Below are positions 50,589 to 59,450 of a stretch of DNA of 64,000 nucleotides, in pieces. The notes beneath the pieces are model-generated. The model did no database searches. It was not told where the DNA came from and worked only from the letters and a program-made list of their open reading frames with translations. This DNA is from Fibrobacter sp. (GTDB taxonomy: Bacteria; Fibrobacterota; Fibrobacteria; Fibrobacterales; Fibrobacteraceae): the NCBI GenBank assembly GCA_017475045.1, contig JAFVGH010000085.1, positions 1 to 64,000 on the forward strand, read 5' to 3'. The translations under genes were made by a program, and so were the position numbers. Each line of letters opens with the position of its first letter. Position 1 is the first letter of the stretch.

Positions 50589-53324
50589 TTATTTCTTTTT
50601 TGCCCGTGCCAGTACTGCCACACCGAAGATGGCGAGCAGGACTATGGCCAGCGCACTGACCTTTAAGCAGTCATGGAAGGGCTTGCTCCGGTATTCCATG
50701 CGGATAGTGGACTTGCCTTTGGGAATCTCCACGGCACGCAGGTTTCCGAAGGCCTTGTAGACCTTGGCTTCCTTGCCGTTCACGGTTGCTTTCCAATACG
50801 GATGGTAGTTTCCTGCCACTACCATGATGGCGGGACGGTCGCTTTCAGCCTCAAACACTTGGGTGTCCATCTTGGGGCTTTCCACCAGGCGGGCGTAACC
50901 ACCCACGATGCCGCCTTCCAGGGGCTGCTCCGGATTTTCGGACAGGATAACCTTTTCCTTGTAGTAGAATGCGTTGGGGTCGTCTTGAGGTTCTGCGGCA
51001 GGTTCAGCGACTACTTCTGCAGAAGCTGCTGTGCTGTCGGCACTTGCCACGGTAGAGTCTGCAACTGTGGAATCAGGCGTAGCCACAGGTTCCGGGGCCT
51101 TGGGCTTGCGAATGGTGGCCTTGGCCTGTAGCGTCTTGATGGCGTCATCATCGCTCATGACGGTGGCCTCGCCGTAGAGGTAGGCTTCGCCCATGGCAGT
51201 GGGGATGGGCATGTAGGTGGTGCCCTGTTTTGAATCAAAGATGATATAGCCGATGTTCATCAGGTCCAAGAAGGGGTGTGCCGCCTCGGGGTCGTTGATG
51301 TTCAGCAGATAATTGGCGTTTTGCTGTCCACCGCGGAACGCCCTGTAGCTTGCCAGTTCGTTGTCGTGGAAACCATCGGCGTTTCTCAGGTGGTATTGGG
51401 GGAATATGTTGGAACCGAAAGCCTTGCTCCTGGAAAGGGAAAGTACGCGGGGCGTGTTCAGGGAGTCGGCCTTGTAAGGAGCCTTGACGGCTGCAACCAG
51501 TGCGTTACCTGGCTGTAGGTATTCCTCGGCGTCTACGTTCTGGATAAAGGCTCCGTTGATGAAGAACAGTTCTACAGCGGCTACGAGGGCAAGGACTCCA
51601 GCCTTCTGTACAATGCCGGCCTTCCATTTAAGTGCGAACAGCGTGGCGGCTACGATTACCAGTACCAGGATGAATCCGGGGATAATCTTGCCGGCGGTCA
51701 TCTGCATGGCAATCTCGTTCAGGGGCTTGAAGTAGGGAGCTGTTATGGCATCTTCCAAAAGCTTCTGTCCGCTCATCAGGAAGGTTCCAATCAGGCCAAA
51801 TCCAATCACCACGCCAGCCTGGATGGCGCGGTGGGTGCCGGGAAGCCCGGACTTGAAGCAGTCCGTGAAGTTTGCAACGGAGAATTCTTTTCCCTGGTCG
51901 TCAATGCTCATGACTCCGAGACAGGCTAATGCATAGACAAGGCATGCCACCAGGCCAAAGGGGCCGATAAAGAGAGTCCAGTTGTATCGTGCAATAACGA
52001 CAATGACAAGGAGCAAAACGAACATGACGGCACCATGCAATAGGGCACGGTGGTTCTTGACAGCCTCTGCAGATTCGTCAGAAAAGACCTTGAGTACGGG
52101 AGCTGCCATCATCACAAGTAACAGCGGGAGCCAGAACAAGGCCATGCCTGGAGCTCGGAAATTCTTGACGCCCGGCAAGATATTGTACCAGAGCTTGAAC
52201 AGCGGGGAATGGGCCCCCATGCCGTAACTCAGGGCAAGGACAGCCCCAAGTCCCCAGAACATTGCCCAGCGGCGCTTGCCCGGCAAGAACAGGCACAGGA
52301 ACCCGAGCAGAGTCAGAAGAGCGCCGGCGTTGTTGTGGTCCAGCTTGAAGCTGTTGTGTCCCCAGTAGAAAGGCGAACCGTTCGATGACCGGTATTCCTC
52401 TATGGTGGCGTTCACGAAGGAACTGCCTTCCAGCTTGCCCTCTTTTTCGTTGTATTCGTAGACGTCCACCCCGATGAATCCGGGCAACAACATCTGGGCC
52501 AATTCCTCTTGATGCAAGGACCAGCTTACAGCGTGGCCCAGGTTGGTGTGGTCCCCTTCGCCACGGACAGACTGGGTGGTGGTGTACATGTAGGGCGGTA
52601 CCACCTGGAAACAGCTGATGGCAAGGCCGAAGGCAAGTCCTGCCGCCGCAAGGCCTATACGCTTGCCCTTGGTCTTGAAGGTATCGCAATGGAAGATTGC
52701 TTCGTAGAGGGTGTAGAATCCGGCTCCCCATAGGAACAGGTAGGTGAGCTGCAGGTGGGACCCGAGAATCATCCAGGTGATAGAAAGGGCAAGTACGATC
52801 AGGTAGGGGAGGCTCCCGTCCCGCACGATCTTACGGATGGCAAGGAGTGCAAGCGGTGCGATGGCGAACACCATCATCTTTCCGTCGTGGCCACCATAGA
52901 TGTAGGTGAAATATTCTGGCGAAAAGGCGTAGAGAAAGCCGAGTAATGCTCCCCACCAGCGGTTTCCCGTCAGGTTCCAGGCCAAAAGCATGGCGCTCAT
53001 GAAGGCTACCCAGACGGTCAAAATGAACTTGAAGCCTACGGCCCTGGCGGGTTCTGTCAGGAACTGTACCCATACCAGCGGATGGTAGGCATCGGCAAAA
53101 AGAGCATCGATGGTGGGGACGCCGCCCAGGCGGGAATCGTCCCATTCCGTGACGATGGCGTTTTCGGCACGCAAAATACGGCTACCAATGCCGTTCAGCT
53201 GGTCGCTGTTCAGCATCAGGGTGTCTGGATTGAAGGCGAACTCCCGGAAAACAATCAGCAGGATGCCAAGGAACACAGCGGCAGTTACCGCAAAAAACAG
53301 GGGTTTCTTGTTTAGAAAGTTCAT
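50589..53324 (-). CDS. YfhO-family membrane protein
   Basis: A 911-residue polytopic protein starting at MNFLNKKPLFFAVTAAVFLG. About 12-14 helices in the first 600 residues; the first loop has LMLNSDQLNGIG (acidic pair, GT-C-like), and HDGKMMVFAIAPLALLAI. A large periplasmic part follows, with a Pro/Ala/Thr-rich insert (PEPVATPDSTVADSTVASAD) and a C-terminal YfhO module (MVVAGNYHPYWKATVNGKEA, KVYKAFGNLRAVEIPKGKS), then a last helix and KKK tail. YfhO proteins glycosylate lipoteichoic acids in Firmicutes; the role in a diderm is unknown. Confidence 0.8.
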   Translation of the reverse strand: MNFLNKKPLFFAVTAAVFLGILLIVFREFAFNPDTLMLNSDQLNGIGSRILRAENAIVTEWDDSRLGGVPTIDALFADAYHPLVWVQFLTEPARAVGFKFILTVWVAFMSAMLLAWNLTGNRWWGALLGFLYAFSPEYFTYIYGGHDGKMMVFAIAPLALLAIRKIVRDGSLPYLIVLALSITWMILGSHLQLTYLFLWGAGFYTLYEAIFHCDTFKTKGKRIGLAAAGLAFGLAISCFQVVPPYMYTTTQSVRGEGDHTNLGHAVSWSLHQEELAQMLLPGFIGVDVYEYNEKEGKLEGSSFVNATIEEYRSSNGSPFYWGHNSFKLDHNNAGALLTLLGFLCLFLPGKRRWAMFWGLGAVLALSYGMGAHSPLFKLWYNILPGVKNFRAPGMALFWLPLLLVMMAAPVLKVFSDESAEAVKNHRALLHGAVMFVLLLVIVVIARYNWTLFIGPFGLVACLVYALACLGVMSIDDQGKEFSVANFTDCFKSGLPGTHRAIQAGVVIGFGLIGTFLMSGQKLLEDAITAPYFKPLNEIAMQMTAGKIIPGFILVLVIVAATLFALKWKAGIVQKAGVLALVAAVELFFINGAFIQNVDAEEYLQPGNALVAAVKAPYKADSLNTPRVLSLSRSKAFGSNIFPQYHLRNADGFHDNELASYRAFRGGQQNANYLLNINDPEAAHPFLDLMNIGYIIFDSKQGTTYMPIPTAMGEAYLYGEATVMSDDDAIKTLQAKATIRKPKAPEPVATPDSTVADSTVASADSTAASAEVVAEPAAEPQDDPNAFYYKEKVILSENPEQPLEGGIVGGYARLVESPKMDTQVFEAESDRPAIMVVAGNYHPYWKATVNGKEAKVYKAFGNLRAVEIPKGKSTIRMEYRSKPFHDCLKVSALAIVLLAIFGVAVLARAKKK

Positions 53325-53363
53325 GCCGGACAATATAGCAAAGCACCCGAAAGACGGATGCAC

Positions 53364-53388
53364 AAAAGGCCGGGCACAAGTCCCGGCG
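53364..53388 (-). terminator. Terminator of the small membrane-peptide gene
   Basis: On the reverse strand GCCGGG (53387-53382) pairs with CCCGGC (53374-53369) around a 7-nt loop, followed by TTTT (53367-53364). Confidence 0.75.
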
Positions 53389-53409
53389 GTCTCTAAAACA
53401 TACCGAAGG

Positions 53410-53520
53410 CTAGTCCGCCGTATTCTCGTCGAGGCGGGCTGTACGCACAATGCCGTAGATTCCGAGGGCCGAAACCAGGCAAACGGCGACAATCACCAGA
53501 ATTTTGAAAATCTTTCCCAT
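53410..53520 (-). CDS. Small single-pass membrane peptide, 36 residues
   Basis: An open frame from the ATG complementary to 53518-53520 to a TAG at 53410. AAAGGAG is placed ideally seven bases upstream. The peptide starts MGKIFKILVIVAVCLVSALG, a positively charged N-end and a hydrophobic helix (~residues 4-25), and ends with a polar tail (RTARLDENTAD). A hairpin with T-run lies 22 bp downstream, so the unit is complete. I do not recognise it. It lies between the yfhO-like gene and the ArsR-methyltransferase gene, same strand. Confidence 0.6.
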   Translation of the reverse strand: MGKIFKILVIVAVCLVSALGIYGIVRTARLDENTAD

Positions 53521-53594
53521 TGTTTCTCCTTTCGTTACTTTAAATCTACCTGATTTTTTAGAAAAAAGCAATAGGTCTGGAAAATTTTTTATGT

Positions 53595-54542
53595 CTACCC
53601 TTTCGTCAGGATCATGCAGATGACGGGGAGTTTTTTGTCTACCTGGTTTTCGCTGGGGATAATTTCGCTTTCGAGAACCTTGCAGTTGAATTCCTTGATG
53701 AAGAATTCAAGCTGGTTACGGTCGAAGCCAAGCCAGATATGGCCATGGGTTTCCCGGAAAGACTCTTCTTTATGCTGGGCCAGGTCCAGCAGGGCGAGGG
53801 TTCCACCGGGCTTTAAGACACGGATGGCCTCTTTCAGGGCAAGGCGGGGGTCTTGGGCGTGGTGGAGTACCTGGCTCATGAGCACCAGGTCGGCAAAGTC
53901 ATCGGGAAGGCCGGTGGAGAGCATGTCTGCCACCTTTGGGGTCACGTTGGCGATACCCTTCTTTTTCAAAATACGCTGGAGGCCGCTGATAACCTTGGGG
54001 TCATAATCTAGGGAAAATACGTTTTTGCAGCGGTTGGCAAGCATCAGCGACAGGTCTCCGCCCTCGCCGCAGCCGATGTCTACGGCCTTTTCGAAGGGGG
54101 TCATGAGCTTGCTGAAAAGACTGATTTGAGCCTTGAGGCTACCGCCGGCCTGGTCCAGCTTGTGAATTTGGCCTTTGGTCTTGTCGGTGCGGTCTTGTAG
54201 AACCTGCTCTGCGCGGCACTGGATGATATCCTTGTCGCTCAGTTCCTCGTAGGCTTCACGGACGAGGTCGAGAACGCGGTTGCTGAGCAGAAGTTCCTCG
54301 CTGAGCCCGTAGTACGCCTTGATGCCGTCACGACGATCTTTCAAAAGCTTGCAGGCGGAAAGCTTTGCCAGATGTCTACTGGCGTTGCTCTGGTGAATGT
54401 CCAGAATATCCTTGATTTCGTTGACTGTGAATTCGGCCTGGTCCAGAAGCATTAGTATTTTCAGCCGCATTTCGTCGGAAATAGCGTTGAACAGATCGAT
54501 GGAGGGCGTTATGGGCTCGCGGGTTATATTCTTAGTCGGCAT
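53595..54542 (-). CDS. ArsR-type regulator fused to SAM-dependent methyltransferase
   Basis: A 315-residue protein. Residues ~15-95 form an ArsR winged helix (LFNAISDEMRLKILMLLDQA, DILDIHQSNASRHLAKLSAC); residues ~130-315 are a class I methyltransferase with KAVDIGCGEGGDLSLML (motif I), VFSLDYDPKVI, DLVLMSQVLHHAQDPRLAL and LKPGGTLALLDLA. Proteins with this build are thought to be SAM-sensing regulators, but ligand and targets are unknown. The ATG at 54542 is preferred to a longer in-frame start that runs into the divergent gene. Confidence 0.85.
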   Translation of the reverse strand: MPTKNITREPITPSIDLFNAISDEMRLKILMLLDQAEFTVNEIKDILDIHQSNASRHLAKLSACKLLKDRRDGIKAYYGLSEELLLSNRVLDLVREAYEELSDKDIIQCRAEQVLQDRTDKTKGQIHKLDQAGGSLKAQISLFSKLMTPFEKAVDIGCGEGGDLSLMLANRCKNVFSLDYDPKVISGLQRILKKKGIANVTPKVADMLSTGLPDDFADLVLMSQVLHHAQDPRLALKEAIRVLKPGGTLALLDLAQHKEESFRETHGHIWLGFDRNQLEFFIKEFNCKVLESEIIPSENQVDKKLPVICMILTKG

Positions 54543-54572
54543 GCCTTCAATATAATTTTTTAGTTTGGGGGT

Positions 54573-55397
54573 GTGAACCGTTTGTGGTGGAAAAAGTTTT
54601 TTTTGTGTCTGTTGGTGCTGCCTATGGCGGTATGGGCTGCCGAAATGCCGGCTGGTCCTGCTCCGCATTACGATGTTTTTTGGTCAAGGGACATGCCCGT
54701 TACCTCCTTGGCTGCGTTTACCGCCTGCTTCGGTAGTTACCGTTATTCCCAGATGGAAACTCCCGAGGCCGGAGATTACAGGGATGTCTCTGAATTGCTC
54801 CCCTGGGATAGGCCGGTGGCGGGTCGTTACAACGAGACTGTCGATAGGGCCAGTAAGTGGGCTGCGGTTCTAGGGGTGGCTCCGCTGGCGTTGGCGGGGT
54901 ATTCTTACGGGGTAGGAGACGTCACCGGGCAAGAGGTGGCCGGTTTTTCTCTGATGTTTGCCCAGGCACTAGCTCTTCAGAGTGGCTTAAACCTGATGGT
55001 CCGCTCTATGGAATTCTGGCCTAGGCCGTACATCTATGCTGAAGACGGTGCCGGTGCCCGCAAGGCTAAGTCGGCCAGGGGAGAGGCCTATGGTAGCTTT
55101 TTCAGTGGACATGCTTCTGCGGCTTTTACCGTGGCCGTTTTTACTGGGGAATGGTTCAGTGAGATTTATCCCCAGTCGCCTTACCGTGGCGTAGTCTGGG
55201 CCTTGGCCCTGTCGGCGGCTGGCCTTGAGGGGGTGCTCCGTGTGGCGGCGGGCAAGCATTTCTGGAGTGACGTGGCGGCAGGTGCCCTGGTTGGTTCCGG
55301 AGTGAGCCTTGCGGTTATTCAGGTCCACAAGCAACGCAGCGACAGGGTCGGTTTATGGGCTGGGTTAGGCTCAGTGGGGGTCGCCGTGCGGATATAG
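54573..55397 (+). CDS. PAP2-family phosphatase
   Basis: A 274-residue exported or membrane protein starting at GTG; a signal sequence is present (FFLCLLVLPMAVWA). PAP2 motifs: RPYIYAED region with an upstream Arg/Lys, SFFSGHASAAF (central SGH) and RVAAGKHFWSDVAAG (R-x5-H-x3-D). Such enzymes hydrolyse phosphatidic acid, undecaprenyl-diphosphate or lipid A phosphates at the periplasmic side. Divergent from the ArsR-methyltransferase gene, 30 bp apart. Confidence 0.85.
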   Translation: MNRLWWKKFFLCLLVLPMAVWAAEMPAGPAPHYDVFWSRDMPVTSLAAFTACFGSYRYSQMETPEAGDYRDVSELLPWDRPVAGRYNETVDRASKWAAVLGVAPLALAGYSYGVGDVTGQEVAGFSLMFAQALALQSGLNLMVRSMEFWPRPYIYAEDGAGARKAKSARGEAYGSFFSGHASAAFTVAVFTGEWFSEIYPQSPYRGVVWALALSAAGLEGVLRVAAGKHFWSDVAAGALVGSGVSLAVIQVHKQRSDRVGLWAGLGSVGVAVRI

Positions 55398-55492
55398 CCG
55401 GTTAATTCTGTTTTTTAGTTTATTTCTGAGACGTTTTTATCACGTGGATATATATTTAGACTAGTTATAGAAAGACGGGAATTGAGGTTTGG

Positions 55493-56500
55493 ATGCTTAA
55501 AACTTTTGGCCGAATGGCCGTGATTGTCGCTGTTTCCTTTGGGGTAGTCTTCTCCGCTTCGGTCAAGGACGGCCGTGATGGGCATACCTACAAGATGATG
55601 CCTTCTGGAAAGCTTAATTGGTTTACGAGCAATGTCTCCCTGAACGGCAAGCCCGATTTCAAGGATAGGGCGAAGGTCAGTTTCTACAAAAAGGAATCCT
55701 GGTCCAAATTGTGTCCTGCAGGTACGCACCTTCCTGACATTGGTGAATGGAACAGTCTTGCAGAAGACAAGTTTATGGGCCCTCGAAAAAAGCAGAATGC
55801 CAAGGCCTTTGCTGGGAACACCCGCGGCTATTATGACATGTCCAAGAAGACCCCGAAGGTTCAAGGAAAAGATGCCGCCTATTTTGCGATTGCCGGTGAT
55901 GGCGTTAAAGGTGTGCAGGCTTTGATGCTGGACCTGAAACGGGGCTCTTTCCAAAAGGTGAATCTTCCCAAGGAATCGGTGGTAGCCGTACGCTGTGTGG
56001 GGGAAAGAGACCAGCTTGCTGAAAAGAATATTTCCAAGAGCGACATGCTCATGACGGACCCTCGCGATGAAAGGCAGTATAAGGTGAAACTTGTGGGTGA
56101 AAAGATTTGGATGGCCGCCAATCTGAAATACGGCTTGACTGGGCCTGATCAATGTCTGCTGGAAGACATGGAGCTCTGTAAGAAATACGGACGGTTCTAT
56201 ACCCATGGCGAAGCCAAGAAGGCATGCCCCAAGGGCTGGCACTTGCCTGACGATGGAGAGTGGCGGGATTTCCAGAAAGATCGCTCTCTATGGAACTGGA
56301 ATGAGCTTGGGGTTGGAGGCTGCAAGGACTGGGATCAGTATTGCGATGGGTCCAATACGGGCCATTACTGGTCTTCTACCTCTATTAAGCGAAATACAGG
56401 ACGCTCCTGGGAATTTAGGCGCGAAGCCCGGAGCATCAACCGCACCGACGAGAGTGTCCGCAAGGGTTTATACGTCCGCTGCGTCGCGGACCTGAAGTAA
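55493..56500 (+). CDS. Secreted protein with two Fibrobacter paralogous domains
   Basis: A 335-residue protein with a signal peptide (MAVIVAVSFGVVFSA) but no lipobox. The first domain (~20-175) is degenerate: VKDGRDGHTYKMM, CPAGTHLPDIGEWNSL and VVAVRCV. The second (~185-335) is complete: TDPRDERQYKVKLVGEKIWM, ACPKGWHLPDDGEW, HYWSSTS and GLYVRCV. It is the only paralogous-domain protein in this window without lipid anchor. Confidence 0.8.
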   Translation: MLKTFGRMAVIVAVSFGVVFSASVKDGRDGHTYKMMPSGKLNWFTSNVSLNGKPDFKDRAKVSFYKKESWSKLCPAGTHLPDIGEWNSLAEDKFMGPRKKQNAKAFAGNTRGYYDMSKKTPKVQGKDAAYFAIAGDGVKGVQALMLDLKRGSFQKVNLPKESVVAVRCVGERDQLAEKNISKSDMLMTDPRDERQYKVKLVGEKIWMAANLKYGLTGPDQCLLEDMELCKKYGRFYTHGEAKKACPKGWHLPDDGEWRDFQKDRSLWNWNELGVGGCKDWDQYCDGSNTGHYWSSTSIKRNTGRSWEFRREARSINRTDESVRKGLYVRCVADLK

Positions 56501-56518
56501 GTTCGAACGGTCATCTAA

Positions 56519-56610
56519 CGTGAGCAACAAAGCCCCAGTTATTAAACTGGGGCGGTTGCGAGAGCGTCGGCAAGCCGTAGAAGGCTTTAAGCATTTAGCC
56601 GATGCGGTCA
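56519..56610 (-). repeat. Structured ~95-nt repeat, copy U3
   Basis: Read on the reverse strand: TGACCGCATCGG, CTAAA, CCTTCT, CTCTCGCAACCG, stem GCCCCAGTT (complementary strand, 56553-56545)/AACTGGGGC (56540-56532) around TAAT, then TTTGTTGCTCACG. The first stem is GGC/GCC, weaker than in the other copies. It is a tandem neighbour of U2 with a 96-bp period. Confidence 0.65.
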
Positions 56611-56614
56611 TTAC

Positions 56615-56707
56615 CGTGAGCAACAAAGCCCTCGATATTAATCGAGGGCGGTTGCGAGAGTGAGTGCTGGCCGGAGAAGCGTTTCGTGGCTTTAGCGCGA
56701 ACGGTCA
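56615..56707 (-). repeat. Structured ~95-nt repeat, copy U2
   Basis: Read on the reverse strand: TGACCGTTCGCG, CTAAA, CGCTTCT, CTCTCGCAACCG, stem GCCCTCGAT (56649-56641)/ATCGAGGGC (56636-56628) around TAAT, TTTGTTGCTCACG. Its first 16 bases overlap the last codons and stop of the gene at 56692-57450. The stem differs from U3 and U1 at many positions while keeping pairing. The pair of units fills the gap between two convergent genes and could act as a terminator for the reverse-strand gene. Confidence 0.65.
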
Positions 56708-57450
56708 CTTGCAGACCAGCGGCGTTTGAAGCGGGGCTCATCCAGGACCTTTGCCCAAATGAATCCCCTGCGTACATCGGCAATGCTTTTTGAAGACACT
56801 AACGGGGCGCGACGGGGTGCCACCTCTTCGTCTTCGGCCGGAATGGTGTTGTCTGCGGCCGATGCGGATTCCCTTGCGGACTTGGCTCGGCTTTCTAGGG
56901 CGTTCAGTTCCCGCTGGCGTTGCAAAATATCTGTTTCGGAAGACGTGGCCTGTTCGGCTTGTTTCTCGTGGCTGAGTAGGTTGTCCAGTTCATCTAGGTC
57001 GTGAACGAGTACGTCGCATGTGCCTTCGCCCATGTCGTGGCCTACGATGCGGTGGGCTTGCAATGCCATCAGCATCTCGGCAGCTGTATTCTCGTCAACC
57101 TCGAATTCATCCATAAGGAATTGCAGGTCGATAAAATCGACACCGACAACCACTTCGGCAATGTCCCTGAGCGTTAGGGGTTCGTTGGGATTACGGCGCT
57201 TTTCTACGGGAGGGGTCGGCGGTTCGATGTTTCCCTGCGATGCTTGTTGCTGGGCCTCTTCGAACTGGCGGATTAAATCCTGAAGAGAACGCGGGGGGCG
57301 CTGCTCCTGCGTTTCTTCTTGCGGTTCGTATCCGTCGTCTTCCGGCTGGTACTGGGTCGGCTGCTGTTGCCGTTTTTTTCTGCTTGCCGCAACCTTCTTG
57401 ACGACGACATCCAGAAGCCAGATGCCTATGAGGATGAAAAGGCCTTCCAT
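56692..57450 (-). CDS. Membrane-anchored protein with FtsK-gamma-like winged helix
   Basis: A 252-residue protein. A single N-terminal helix (LFILIGIWLLDVVVKKVAA) anchors it, followed by a Gln/Pro-rich stretch and a folded segment at ~105-160: DFIDLQFLMDEFEVDENTAA, EMLMALQAHRIVGHDMGEG, CDVLVHDLDEL. Its pattern resembles the gamma winged helix of FtsK (helix, LQRxFxIxYNxAA, VGPxxGxxxRDVL). The C-terminal third is charged and likely disordered. It lies 3 bp after floA, so probably one operon. The fold call is a guess from pattern; function unknown. Confidence 0.55.
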   Translation of the reverse strand: MEGLFILIGIWLLDVVVKKVAASRKKRQQQPTQYQPEDDGYEPQEETQEQRPPRSLQDLIRQFEEAQQQASQGNIEPPTPPVEKRRNPNEPLTLRDIAEVVVGVDFIDLQFLMDEFEVDENTAAEMLMALQAHRIVGHDMGEGTCDVLVHDLDELDNLLSHEKQAEQATSSETDILQRQRELNALESRAKSARESASAADNTIPAEDEEVAPRRAPLVSSKSIADVRRGFIWAKVLDEPRFKRRWSASDRSR

Positions 57451-57453
57451 CTT

Positions 57454-58425
57454 TTACTTCGCTTCAGGGGCGGATCCGATTTCCTTTCTCATCTGCGTGT
57501 CGGCTTCGATGTTTTTCAGGTTGTAGTAGTCCATCACGCCCAGCTTGCCGTCGCGCAGTGCTGTTGCCATGGCCATCGGGATTTGGGCTTCGGCTTCCAC
57601 CAGCTTGGCCTTCATTTCCATGACCTTGGCCTTCATTTCCTGTTCGGCAGCGTAAGCCATGGCGCGGCGCTCTTCGGCCTTGGCCTGGGCAATCTTCTTG
57701 TCGGCTTCGGCACGGTCGGTTTCTAGAATGGCACCGATGTTCTGGCCCACGTCCACATCGGCAATATCGATGGAGAGAATCTCGAAGGCGGTGCCGGCGT
57801 CGAGGCCGGAGGCCAAAACCTTCTTGGAAATCATGTTCGGGTTCTCGAGCACGTCCTTGTGGCTCTTGGCAGAACCGATGGAAGAAACGATGCCTTCGCC
57901 CACACGGGCAATCACGGTATCTTCGCCGGCACCACCCACCAGCTTCTGGATGCTGGCGCGCACGGTAATACGGGTCACTGCATGGAGCTGGATACCGTCG
58001 AGGGCCACGGCGGAAACCTTCGGGGTGGTGATGACCTTCGGGTTCACGGACATCTGCACGGCTTCGAGAACGTTACGGCCAGCCAGGTCGATGGCGGCGG
58101 CTTCCTTGAAGTCAAGCTTGATGTTTGCCTTGTTGGCGGCGATGAGGGCCTGGATTACGCGGAGCACGTTACCGCGGCTAAGGTAGTGGGCTTCCAGCAG
58201 GTTGGTGTCGACGGGGAGGCCAGCCTTGCAGCTCAAGATGCGGGCTTCGACGATGACCTGGGGCGGCACCTTACGCAGGCGCATACCGATGAGCTGGAAG
58301 ATGCTCACGTTTGCCCTGGAGAACAAGGCCTGGAGCCAAAGGCTGAAGAACTTGCCAATGAAGGCGAGCAAAATGATGACGGCAATGGCCGCAATGATAA
58401 TTCCGATGATTAAGAGAGTATCCAT
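57454..58425 (-). CDS. floA: Flotillin-like protein FloA
   Basis: A 323-residue protein. One hydrophobic hairpin/helix at ~5-30 ([20 protein letters not shown]), then the conserved FloA body: [80 protein letters not shown] and a coiled coil ([19 protein letters not shown]). FloA scaffolds membrane microdomains in bacteria such as Bacillus. The ATG at 58425 follows TTTGGAG at the proper distance. Confidence 0.92.
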   Translation of the reverse strand: MDTLLIIGIIIAAIAVIILLAFIGKFFSLWLQALFSRANVSIFQLIGMRLRKVPPQVIVEARILSCKAGLPVDTNLLEAHYLSRGNVLRVIQALIAANKANIKLDFKEAAAIDLAGRNVLEAVQMSVNPKVITTPKVSAVALDGIQLHAVTRITVRASIQKLVGGAGEDTVIARVGEGIVSSIGSAKSHKDVLENPNMISKKVLASGLDAGTAFEILSIDIADVDVGQNIGAILETDRAEADKKIAQAKAEERRAMAYAAEQEMKAKVMEMKAKLVEAEAQIPMAMATALRDGKLGVMDYYNLKNIEADTQMRKEIGSAPEAK

Positions 58426-58480
58426 GTTTTTCTCCAAAGTTATCTATCTCTGCTTAATATACTTAATTTCGTTGTACTGG

Positions 58481-58852
58481 CTATTTCAAAAAGGCGAAGA
58501 ATACTGCACCGATAATCAACACAAAGGCCACGACGTGGTTCCACTGGAGGGTCTCGGTGCGGAACATGGTGATGGCCATGGTGGTGAACACGGTGAGGGA
58601 AATGGCCTCTTGGATGATTTTCAGCTGCATTAGGCTATAGGGCCCGCCATTGATACGGCTTCCGATGTTGTTGGCGGGAATCATGAAAAAGTATTCGATG
58701 AGGGCGATGCCCCAGGACGCGAGAATGACAAGGATCAGCGGCCAGTCGGTGCTGATGTGCATCTCTTTCAGCTTCAGGTTGCCGTACCAGGCAAGGGTCA
58801 TGAAGAAGTTGCTGATGATGAGGAGAACGATGGTGATTATTCCTGCTTTCAT
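58481..58852 (-). CDS. DMT-superfamily small membrane protein (DUF486)
   Basis: A 123-residue protein with four helices. MKAGIITIVLLIISNFFMTL, AWYGNLK and YFFMIPANNIGS with YSLMQLKIIQEAISLTVF are the strongly conserved positions of DUF486, a half-size relative of drug/metabolite transporters. Substrate unknown. Its ATG overlaps the stop of the following (upstream on this strand) DUF4416 gene by 4 bp, so they are cotranscribed. Confidence 0.85.
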   Translation of the reverse strand: MKAGIITIVLLIISNFFMTLAWYGNLKLKEMHISTDWPLILVILASWGIALIEYFFMIPANNIGSRINGGPYSLMQLKIIQEAISLTVFTTMAITMFRTETLQWNHVVAFVLIIGAVFFAFLK

Positions 58853-59415
58853 TTTGTTCCTCTGAGTCTGTAGGGCTTGCCTGTGCTCATCTGGTAGGCG
58901 AGGCGGGCGCGGACCTGCTCCAAATAGTTGATGTATGTTTCGCTCTGATAGTCACGGTATGTCCAGTCGAAATGGTGGAAGTGTCCGTCCTGAAAGTACA
59001 GGGTGGGTTCCACGAAGATTCCGCGACCGATGTAGACGCGCTGCCGTTGGTCTTTGGTGGTGGCCAAGAAGAATTGCCCAAGAGTCATGTAGCCCGGGTC
59101 CAGGTTCACGGGGCGGAGTCCTGGCGTTCCCGCACGCTCGGCGATTTCAAGTTCCAGGTCGTTGGTCCAAAGTTTGATATCCACGATGGTTTCCCGCTCT
59201 ACCAGAGGTTCATAACTGAAGAAGGCCCGCACGGGGGCGTCGCCGATTTCTTCTTTGTAGTAGTTGGTGAAGGTAAAGGGGAAGGGGACAAGGTTCAGGT
59301 CCTCTTCGCCAAACTTTTCGCGGAGGGTGGCCCGTACAGCCTCGATGGCGGGAATGTCTTTTGCGAGGATTCCCACGATAATCTTGACTTTGGCCGGTGT
59401 CCTGGTTGCGCCCAT
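58849..59415 (-). CDS. DUF4416 family protein
   Basis: A 188-residue soluble protein. KVKIIVGILAKDIPAIEAVR, FPFTFTNYYKEEIG, FFSYEPLVERETIVDIKLWT and RPVNLDPGYMTLGQFFLATT are typical for DUF4416, found in diderm anaerobes. Function unknown. It is the first gene of the run 59415-56692 on the reverse strand (DUF4416, DUF486, then floA after a 55-bp gap). Confidence 0.85.
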   Translation of the reverse strand: MGATRTPAKVKIIVGILAKDIPAIEAVRATLREKFGEEDLNLVPFPFTFTNYYKEEIGDAPVRAFFSYEPLVERETIVDIKLWTNDLELEIAERAGTPGLRPVNLDPGYMTLGQFFLATTKDQRQRVYIGRGIFVEPTLYFQDGHFHHFDWTYRDYQSETYINYLEQVRARLAYQMSTGKPYRLRGTK

Positions 59416-59450
59416 GGTGACTCAAATATAATTTTTCTACATATATCCCT

